DNA of 64,000 bases, from the NCBI RefSeq assembly GCF_964030965.1, contig NZ_OZ034999.1:1364001-1428000 (forward strand), given 5' to 3'. Below, in pieces: positions 56,276 through 64,000 of this stretch; the first letter of the stretch is position 1; each line of letters opens with the position of its first letter. The translations under genes were made by a program, and so were the position numbers. The stretch comes from Spiroplasma endosymbiont of Amphimallon solstitiale (GTDB taxonomy: Bacteria; Bacillota_I; Bacilli_A; Mycoplasmatales; VBWQ01). The notes beneath the pieces were generated by a model. It ran no database searches and had not been told where the DNA came from. It saw nothing but the letters and a program-made list of their open reading frames with translations.

Positions 56276-57336
56276 CCTGAATTGTAAATATAAATGGGAC
56301 AGTTTTTTAAAATAATTGTATTAAATCTATTGGTCTTTTATAAGATAGTGATTTTCTGGGTGTAGAATTAATTTGAAATGCTATAGTATTTAAATCTTTT
56401 TGTTTATATGAAGATAGATCTGTAGATTTTGGTAAATATCTTCTTAAAATACCATTATTATTTTCATTTAAACCTCTTTGACAAGGTTTACCAGGATCTG
56501 CAAAATAAATCTTAACATTACAATTTTTTTCGATTAATTTTCATTTACTAAATTCTTTACCACGATCAAAAGTAATAGTTTTAACTGTTCCTTTTTGTAA
56601 CTTTGAAATAAATTTTATTATACTTTTTGTAATATTTTCTGATTTATTATTTTTAGTTGCTAAAGGAATTGTGGTTTTTGATCATATATCAGCTAAAGTA
56701 ATAATAGAACTTTTATGATCTTTACCAATGATAGTATCACCTTCTAAATGACCAAATTCTTCTATATTTTTAATATTAGGAATGATTAAATTTCTTTCAT
56801 GAATAGACTTACAATTATTAATTCTGCCCCTAGTTTCTTTTTGTTTGTGAGGTTTATTTTTTCCTTTTCTCAATAAGTTATTTTCATCAAAACCCATTCG
56901 ATTTGTTTTAAACATGTTATATAAAGTTTTTGTTGAAATACTTTTTATTTTATTTTCCTTTAAAAAATTAGCAATTATATCAAGAGCATAATTTTTAGTA
57001 ATTAACAAATGATTAATAGTATTAATTTCTATTAAAGTTAAAATTATTAATTTTCTACCTGCATTTTGTTTATTTTTTTGAATTTTATTCAATATTTCTA
57101 ATGGTAATAAGTTTTGATTTAATAATCTACAAACTCTATGTACAGTTGATTTACTATAATCAATGGCTTTTGCTATTTTACGAATCGAAAATCCATAACT
57201 TTTATATTCTTTTATTGCTATTATTGATTCAATAGTCAGATACTTATACATTGTGCTAATTCCTTTCTTTTCTTAATTATAGAATTAACACAATTTAATT
57301 TTTATATAAGTGTCCTTTTTAATTTTACAATTCAGG
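56276..57336 (-). mobile_element. IS30-family insertion sequence, copy 4
   Basis: 1061 bp. Flanks aa left and aa right, no convincing duplication, in line with deletion at one side. Confidence 0.9.
56307..57251 (-). CDS. IS30 transposase, copy 4
   Basis: 314 residues, same layout as copy 2 with all three catalytic residues. Likely active. Confidence 0.92.
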
Positions 57337-57660
57337 AAAAAATAAAAATAAAAGTTATTGAATGAATTATGTTTATTATCTGTTTATTATTTTTAATTAG
57401 TCAATTCATTATTTTTAATTATAATATGATTCATGATTTAGTAAGCAACAGAGGAATCATATTAATTGCAATTGCAATTAAGTTTTTAATGTTTTGAGTA
57501 TTTATTATAATTGCTACTATTATTTATTTTACTTATTATAAACCAAAACTAAAACAAAGATTAATAACAAATCCAGAATATCAAAATCAATTAGATAAAG
57601 AATTTATTTTTAATTCTCATCTAGTAGTTAATTAAATTATTTAAAAATTATATTATCTTA

Positions 57661-57915
57661 TTATCGTCAAAAATAAACTAAATGAGTTGCTGGTTTTTTA
57701 CAAAAACAAGTACCAGTAGTAGTTGTACTTTTTAATTTAGCATATGCTTGAAAATGTTCAGATCAACCAATATCAATTGTATGTTGAGCATGTTTTCCTA
57801 ATTCAATTGCTGCTAATACAACCTTTTTCTCATTTAATGCTTTATTCATTAATTTAATATTACCATCCATAATAATAATAATAATATCTTCTTTGATTAT
57901 TTCATCATTTTTCAT
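57661..57915 (-). CDS. Small protein of unknown function
   Basis: 84 residues: Ile-rich start (EIIKEDIIIIIMDGNIKLM), helix ALNEKKVVLAAIELGKHAQH and closing TGTCFCKKPATHLVYF with two cysteines. AAAGGGTGATTATA precedes ATG. It follows thiT by 71 nt, so it may be in the same transcript. No family recognised. Confidence 0.55.
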
Positions 57916-57986
57916 TATAATCACCCTTTCTATCAATTAATATTATAACGCTATTTAAAAAAGAAATAGTAATTGGAATTACTATT

Positions 57987-59033
57987 CTAACGATATCTTT
58001 CTACATAGTGACTAACTAAACCACGATAAATAAAAGGTATTGTTAATTGCATAATTGGATAAGTAAACAAAAAAATATGAATAAAATTGTAAACTAATGA
58101 GTAAAAAAGAGGATTAAATCCTGATCAAATATTTTTACTTCCATCAGCATTAGTAATTTGTGATCAAATAAAATATCCTGCTATTGTTTGTCAAAAATAA
58201 ATAATTAAACAAACTAAAAAACAATGTAAAAAATAATTAATATAAGTAAAAATTGATTTATCAGCTTTTAAATTAAAACGTAATAATGAAATAATAGCCG
58301 GCGTTGTCATTGGCAAAAAATAATCTAATAAATAACTTCAAGTACTAATAACATAACCACCACCAATAAATAATAATGACATTAAAGCACTAATCATACC
58401 CGTTAATCATCCACTTGCAAAGCCAATAATATAACTAATAACCATTAAAGGTATATATTTAATAGCAATACCGCCGCCGTATGGCATTTTTGGTAATAAA
58501 TTTTGTTCAATAAAAGCACAAGCAATAGTTACACCAGTAAATAAAGCAATAATTGTATAATCAATAACTAATCATCGTTTAATACCAAATGCAAATTTAA
58601 AATTAGTTCATCATCTTGTTTTTAAAATGGCAAAAGTTTCTTCTTTTTGTCATTGATAATGTTTAATTAAATTAAAAATTAATGCAATGGGATTGATACT
58701 AAAAATTGATAGTAATGTAACAATAACAATATTTTTATGCATATCTTCTATTTTAACTGTTCATGTAATAACAGATAATAAAATTGATGAAATTAATAAT
58801 AAACAAAGAATTAATATTAAATAAATTTTACTGCTATAAAATTGTCAACCAGTAATAGTAGTAACTTTAAAAAAGTGATTAATACCACTAGCAGGTAAAA
58901 TACTAATAATAACTGTTAATGTTAGAAGAGTAATTAAACTAAAAATGGCTGATGCTTTAATTAACATTCCTACCCCCAGTTTGCTTTTAATTTTATTATA
59001 ATTGATAGTTGTTAATAGTTGTTCTTTAAACAT
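57987..59033 (-). CDS. thiT: ThiT-like thiamine transporter component
   Basis: 348 residues, larger than most ThiT proteins (about 190) because of an N-terminal part with three or so membrane helices (LIKASAIFSLITLLTLTVII). The C-terminal half has the ThiT look: KMPYGGGIAIKYIPLMVISY, GFASGWLTGMISALMSLLFI, YVISTWSYLLDYFLPM and NYFLHCFLVCLIIYFW. As an ECF substrate-binding unit it would import thiamine. The TPP riboswitch upstream supports this strongly. SD AAAGGAG is 13 nt from ATG and lies in a hairpin. Confidence 0.8.
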
Positions 59034-59036
59034 AAT

Positions 59037-59090
59037 AAAATGATAACTCCTTTAATTTATCTTACATAACAAAAAAGGAGTTATCATTTT
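59037..59090 (-). promoter_or_regulatory. Expression-platform hairpin hiding the thiT ribosome-binding site
   Basis: AAAATGATAACTCCTTT pairs perfectly over 17 bp with AAAGGAGTTATCATTTT, loop of 20 nt. The second arm contains the SD AAAGGAG. It lies directly between the aptamer and the start codon, so ligand binding could block translation or, since T-rich sequence follows, transcription. Confidence 0.7.
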
Positions 59091-59104
59091 TTAAAATATA
59101 AAAA

Positions 59105-59179
59105 ATAAAGTCTCCCTCCGCTAGTACTAACTAGATCAGGTTATAGGGTATTTCTCAGGCAATGCCACCCCTGCTTTAT
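59105..59179 (-). promoter_or_regulatory. TPP riboswitch (THI element)
   Basis: The minus strand carries the conserved parts in order: GGGGTG, CTGAGAAATACCC, ACCTGATC, GTTAGTACTAGCGGAGGGA. P1 is formed by ATAAAG and CTTTAT. It binds thiamine pyrophosphate and turns down the downstream thiT gene. Confidence 0.97.
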
Positions 59180-59385
59180 ATAATATATGCAAATTAATCC
59201 ATATTTACTACTATTATAACATTCAAAATATTTTTTTAAATATAAAATATAATTTTTTTACGATTTTTAGTTTAAATTAAAATTTGCTCTATTTTTATTT
59301 GAAATTTATTTGAAAAAAAATAAAATATATTCACTTCTTAAAAATAAGAAGTTATTGGGAAAAAATAAAAAGGAGTTTTTTAAAT

Positions 59386-61226
59386 ATGAAAAAGATATCA
59401 ACACTAATTGCAACAACAATTTTAGCAACAGCAAGTACAAACAGTTTAAATACCTTACTTATCAATAATATAAATAATAAAATTAAAACAAATATTAAAA
59501 ATGAAAATAATAATTGAAAAATAAATGAAATTAAGTCTTTAACAACTGATAGAAATAGAAATGTTTATGCACTTGCTAATAATACTGTTTATAAATGTTT
59601 AGCAGAACAAACAGAATTCAAACAAATGATAGTACCTAAAGAATTTGCTAATGGTAAATTTATAAAAACTGATAAAGATAAAAATACTTATGTCGCAACT
59701 AATAATAATATTTATAAATGTCTTGCAACACAAACATATTTTCAACAAATGACAGTACCTAAAGAATTAGAAAATATTAGATTTTTAAAAATTAATGAGA
59801 GAGATGGGAATGTTTTTATAATAGCTAATAATAATATTTATAAATGTTTAGCAGGACAATGAGAATTTAAAAAAATAACATTACCAACTAACATTAATTT
59901 TTTGAGTCACATAAGTATTGATAAATATGGAAATATTTATATCACTGCCAATAACAATCTTCATGTTCCTTTTGCGAATAGTATTTATAAGTGTTTAGAA
60001 AATGAAAACGAATTTAAACAATTGAATATAGATACAAATAAAGAAACATTAGAAATTTCTTTTAATTATGTAGAAAAGTATTTTAATTATGTAGAAAAGT
60101 ATGGATGACCAAAAATTATTCATCAATTTACACTTAAAATATTATTTTTAATTAAAAATTTGTTAAAAGTAACATTATTTAGTGTAAAAATTCTCTAAAA
60201 ATAACACTTTATCATGTATCATTACTTTTCTACAAAATTAAAGGAAAAGTATGGATGACCAAAAATTATTCATCAATTTACACTTAAAATATTATTTTTA
60301 ATTAAAAATTTGTTAAAAGTAACATTATTTAGTGTAAAAATTCTCTAAAAATAACACTTTATCATGTATCATTACTTTTCTACAAAATTAAAGGAAATTT
60401 CTTTTAACAACGGGCAAAGATGGACACATTTATGTAATTGCAAATAATAGTATTTATAAATGTCTAGCAGAACAAACAAAATTTATAATAATAAGTGAGC
60501 ATTGGGGAGTACCTGTTAATGCTATTTTAGTAACAGATGAAAATGGAACTATCTATATTGCAGATAATAATATTTATAAATATTCAGTAAAACAAAAAGA
60601 ATTTAAGAAAATAAATAATTCACCAATAGATGGAATAATCAAAAAAATAATAATAAATAATAAAAATATTTATATAATAACTAGTAATAACTTTGCAATA
60701 AATAAAGTTTATAAATTTGATTTTTTACAATCAAACTTTATTGAACTGAAAGTTATTGATAATGATACATATGATGTTAGTAATATTACTTTTGATAGTA
60801 ATAAAAATATTTATGTTTTAACTATTAATGGTATTTATAAATGTTCATCTGAACAAACAGAATTTAAAAAAATGACAAAAATATGATGAAAAACAACAGA
60901 ATTTCATTTTAATAACGGAAAATTAACTGATATAAGTTATTGAAAACAGACTAGAAATAATTCATTTATTCATACATTTGAATGAAATACAGAATATGGT
61001 TTACCACTTGATTATCGATATATTACTTTTTTTAATGAAAATGGTACAGAAGATTATGTAGATTCATCTTATAGTTGAGGCGATACAGGATACCCAGCTA
61101 TTAACATTAATCAAGTTATTAAAAATCTAAATTTTCAAAAAAATTTAATAAATGCAAAAGTAACAACAAATGGACCTATTAACCCAGCAAATTTTTGTAA
61201 TAGTATCATATGTAATAATAAAGAAA
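59386..61226 (+). pseudogene. Beta-propeller surface protein, broken and truncated
   Basis: Signal peptide (MKKISTLIATTILATASTNS), then seven or more repeats of 40-45 residues with the motif NVYALANNTVYKCLAEQTEF, or close variants (NIYKCLA, NSIYKCLE). Nested MITEs at 60060 interrupt after LEIS, and the sequence after them is shifted by one base (LLTTGKDGHIYVIANN in another frame). It ends at IS256 copy 3 (NNKERG). Paralogue of the gene at 11139/30375. Cell-surface adhesion or host contact is a guess from the signal peptide and repeats. Confidence 0.7.
60060..60393 (+). repeat. MITE with a second MITE nested in its end
   Basis: Outer duplication gaaatttc (60052-60059, 60394-60401). The inner copy is 60081-60243 with duplication gaaaagta (60073-60080, 60244-60251), the same terminal-repeat target as in the 7117 pair. 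Confidence 0.95.
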
Positions 61227-62600
61227 GAGGCTTTTTAGAAATCTGTGTATCTTTGTTTTACAAAGTACTAGTTCAGATTAATTCTGTCTTCAAATTTTAT
61301 CATAAAATGAGCAATTGCTGTATTTCAATTTTGAATAGGCAATGTTCATTTTTTTGTTATATTTTCAATTGCTAAATAAAATATTTTAAAAACTGACATA
61401 TCATTAGGAAAAGCTTTTTTGTTTCTAATAACTTTTCGTAATTGACTATTAACAGATTCAATAGCATTTGTTGTATAAATTACTCGTTTGATTTCTGCAG
61501 GATAACTAATAAAAATCATCAAATTTTCTCAATTTTTATATCAAGATTTAGCAATTTGGGGATATTGTTTATTTCATTTACTTTCAAATGATTCTAAAGC
61601 TTGCATTGCTTGTTCTTCACTACATGCACTATAAATTGGTTTTAAATCTGTAACTAGAGTTTTTCGATGTTTGTATGAAACATATTTTAAACTATTTCGA
61701 ATTTGATGAACAATGCATAATTGATGTTCTGTTTTAGGATAAACTGCTTGTATTGCTTCTGACATGCCTGTTAAATTATCACTACAAGCAATCAAAATAT
61801 CATTTAAGCCTCGATTTTTCATTTCTGTGAAATTAGCTAATCAAAATTTAGCACCTTCATTTTCACTAATTCATAAGCCTAAAACATCTTTTTTACCTTC
61901 TAAATCAACTCCTAATGCTATATAAACTGATTTATTAATAATCCGTTTATCTTGTCGAACTTTAACTACTATACAATCAAAATAAACAATCGGATAAACG
62001 CTTTCTAATGGTCGATTTTGTCATGCTTTGACATCATCAATAACATCATCAGTAATTTGACTAATAACACTTTCACTAATATCAGCACCATGATATAACT
62101 CTTGTAACTGCATTCTAATGTCAGATAGAGTCATACCTTTTGCATATAGTGAAAGCACTTGTTGATCAAAACCATCAAATCTTCGCTGTCTTTTTGCAAC
62201 TATTACAGGAGTAAAATCACTATTGCGATCTCTTGGTACATCAATCTCAATTTTACCTTGTTGAGTTATTAATTTTTTTGAACTTGTACCATTACGAGCA
62301 TTTTCAGTATTACTATGTTGATTTTTTTCATATCCTAAATAATTTTGCATTTCAGAATTCAACATTTTTTCAACTAAACGTTTTGTTAATTCTTTATATA
62401 AACCCCCTTCTTTAAAAACTGTTGTTAAATCTCCAGTATTTTCTAATAATAAATCTACTGCTTTTGATATTGGATCATTATTATTAATATTTTGTTTTTT
62501 AGCCATCTGTAACTCACTCTTTCTAGTCATTTAATTATATTTACTAGAATTAATTAAACATAGTTATTTTTGTAAGTTACACAGATTACTAAACATTGCC
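61227..62600 (-). mobile_element. IS256-family element, copy 3
   Basis: 1374 bp. Left flank is the propeller gene; right flank is prophage DNA. No target duplication, so flanking DNA has been deleted or recombined. Confidence 0.9.
61268..62530 (-). CDS. IS256 transposase, copy 3
   Basis: 420 residues, same as copy 2. Probably active. Confidence 0.92.
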
Positions 62601-62673
62601 AAATAAAATTAATAAATTACAAAGTAAATTAAATTCTATTAATAAACAAACAGAAGTAAAAAGTATTTATTAA
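62601..62673 (+). pseudogene. C-terminal part of the holin-like gene (second prophage)
   Basis: Reads KINKLQSKLNSINKQTEVKS and a stop, the same as 17746-17817. The start has been lost at the IS256 border. Confidence 0.8.
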
Positions 62674-62703
62674 TAAAAAATGCCTATTAAAGGCATTTTT
62701 ACT
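62674..62703. terminator. Bidirectional terminator, second prophage copy
   Basis: Same sequence as 17719-17745. Confidence 0.8.
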
Positions 62704-62706
62704 TAT

Positions 62707-63525
62707 TTATAAACTCATATGATTATAATCTCAATTTAATGAAGCATTATCTAAAAGTACATCACTCATATTAGCGCCATATTGACTACTTGTTTCACTA
62801 TTAATGGTAAATCTATTATCATTTATTAATCTTCTTGTTTCATTATTAAATGCTGTTTCTTGCATTTCTTGAATATGATTTGTAGTTTCCATTGGTAATA
62901 AATTATGAATAATTTCACTTGCTCCAGCAACTATTGTCGGAACTGCATAAGCATTATTAAAATCATTATTTATCCCCATTGCAACACCACTTGAAATTAA
63001 ACAACCACCAGTTGCCATATTACATATCTTTCTTATATTTTCAAATCTATTCGGTATTAATTCAGTAAAAGCACTAATAAGATTTGCAAAAGCAAAAGCA
63101 TTTAATGAAATATAAGTATCTCAATCCATGAAATTATTATCATTATTAGTATTAATATTAAATAATAAATCTGGTGGAAATGGGTCAACAGTAGTTGTAG
63201 GAATTGGTGTTGTTGGAATAATAGGATTAATATTATTTTCGTTTCATTTAATATAATTTGTTATAAAAGTTGTACTTAAACCAATTGTTATTTTTTTAAA
63301 TATATTAATTAATTTATTTTTAGGTGTTGGATGTTGATTAATATTTCAAATATCAATTCCTAATTTTTTACTAAAAAATAAAGCATTAATACTTCCTAAT
63401 ATTGGATAATTTAATAAATGTCCATAATATGAACTTATACCTATCATTGCTGATAATGGTGATATTCCCGTTCTTATTAATTTTAATAAAGTATAATTTG
63501 AATTTGTAGTTTCTGTATTTGGCAT
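62707..63525 (-). CDS. Phage membrane protein, uninterrupted copy
   Basis: 272 residues; the intact form of the gene split at 15341. C-terminus NSETSSQYGANMSDVLLDNA then SLNWDYNHMSL. Helices, linker and function as described for that gene. AAAAGGAGAATAGAAA gives the start. Confidence 0.75.
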
Positions 63526-63528
63526 TTT

Positions 63529-63639
63529 CTATTCTCCTTTTATAATAATGTTCATAAGTTTATAAATTAAATAATTGTTATAAAAATTACATTCTTTATA
63601 ATCTTCTGTTAAATATATTAATAACTCCATATTATTCAT
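63529..63639 (-). CDS. Very small phage protein, second copy
   Basis: 36 residues, same as at 15227. Confidence 0.5.
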   Translation of the reverse strand: MNNMELLIYLTEDYKECNFYNNYLIYKLMNIIIKGE

Positions 63640-63641
63640 GA

Positions 63642-63899
63642 TTAACTTTCTTTTATAAATTTAAATTGCATATTTCCAATAGTATCTCTATTATTACCAA
63701 CTATAATTAAATATCCAGTTTGATTATTTTCTAATATTCATGAATAAAAAATATCTTGTGGATATAATTTTGGATATAAATTTAATGCTAATAAATAACA
63801 TAAAGCATCTTCTTTATTTTTTAATAAACTTACTGTTGGACATTTTATTTCTTTTGGACTTTTGTCATTATAAAATCATTCAGTTCTAATATTTCTCAT
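63642..63899 (-). CDS. Phage protein downstream of ribozyme, second copy
   Basis: 85 residues, same as at 14967. Ribozyme copy 2 lies 19 nt upstream of its start. Confidence 0.65.
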
Positions 63900-63917
63900 T
63901 ATTTCACATCCTTTTAT

Positions 63918-63998
63918 GAACTCATCAGCACCGTAATAAACGGTGGACTATAGAATTATAATGTTATCCAAATTTTTAATAATTCTATAGTTTCGTTC
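63918..63998 (-). ncRNA. Type II hammerhead ribozyme, copy 2
   Basis: Identical to 14868-14948 by eye; all core and stem elements are complete just inside the window edge. Cleavage is predicted between 63946 and 63945. Confidence 0.9.
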
Positions 63999-64000
63999 TG

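Larger units (their letters stand above)
55861..57635 (+). pseudogene. Amino acid permease, deleted and split by IS30
   Basis: Paralogue of the gene at 39478. The first part (MSTQKVLNKSLKQKTKQQKI to RINLNQLSFF) has frameshifts near 55937 (GELVWLW for GELVWFGFNY) and 56122 (NNGW for NNGGAY). IS30 copy 4 follows. The last part (KVIEWIMFIICLLFLISQFI to FNSHLVVN) matches the paralogue from residue 421 on. About 280 residues between are missing, so IS30 is associated with an internal deletion. aaaggaggattct gives the start. Confidence 0.88.

Noticed and set aside
59626-60060. Repeats in the propeller gene as a CRISPR array
   Set aside because: They are degenerate coding repeats of about 120-130 nt, not short identical repeats with unique spacers.

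Overview
ORGANISM. The window is very AT-rich. UGA is read as tryptophan throughout: nearly every long gene holds in-frame TGA at positions where Trp is expected, and genes end in TAA or TAG. With plectrovirus-type genes present, this points to a Spiroplasma (Mollicutes, genetic code 4). Many housekeeping genes are broken by insertions, frameshifts or nonsense changes, as expected of a decaying, repeat-laden symbiont genome.

LAYOUT. 1-2360: plectrovirus remnant (HUH Rep with a frameshift, three small genes). 2377-3428: IS30 copy 1. 3480-8320: remnant phage or satellite element A (half of a UPF0236/ISLre2-type transposase, capsid, scaffold and small-terminase genes, several copies of a short repeat). 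8392-10936: thiol peroxidase and a broken YhgE/Pip-like membrane gene. 11139-31277: a beta-propeller surface protein gene split by an 18.9-kb prophage (11435-30366) that has terminal inverted repeats and an 8-bp target duplication. The prophage has a rightward early operon (PD-(D/E)XK nuclease, RecT), a type II hammerhead ribozyme, a leftward late operon (TerS, TerL, portal, scaffold, capsid, fibre) and a transposase at its right end. 31717-36526: chromosomal genes (unknown protein, GT2, RDD protein, UvrD/PcrA helicase). 36537-49474: IS30 copies 2 and 3 and a run of broken metabolic genes (GH18-like chitinase, guaA, guaB, phosphoesterase) with one intact amino-acid permease. 49617-51355: a lone phage end and IS256 copy 2. 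51356-59180: small genes, a nucleotidyltransferase, leuS, a second permease deleted around IS30 copy 4, and a TPP riboswitch controlling a ThiT-like thiamine transporter. 59386-61226: a second broken propeller gene. 61227-64000: IS256 copy 3 and part of another prophage of the same type, including a second hammerhead ribozyme running to the window edge.

MOBILE DNA. Four IS30, three IS256 and two IS1595-type elements are present, plus thirteen complete copies (two of them self-nested) of a 163-bp MITE whose ends match the IS1595-type element. The MITE makes 8-bp target duplications, so each insertion adds 171 nt (57 codons). Ten of eleven insertions into genes lie in the same codon phase. In one orientation the MITE supplies a stop and then, 18 nt on, an ATG in the same frame.

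MAIN SIGNALS. (1) An 81-nt type II hammerhead ribozyme between the early prophage genes, present twice. (2) A tailed phage that appears to integrate by a UPF0236/ISLre2-type transposase. (3) The phase-locked, self-nesting, gene-splitting MITE. (4) A TPP riboswitch whose downstream hairpin contains the thiT ribosome-binding site. All calls come from reading the sequence; no searches or folding programs were run.
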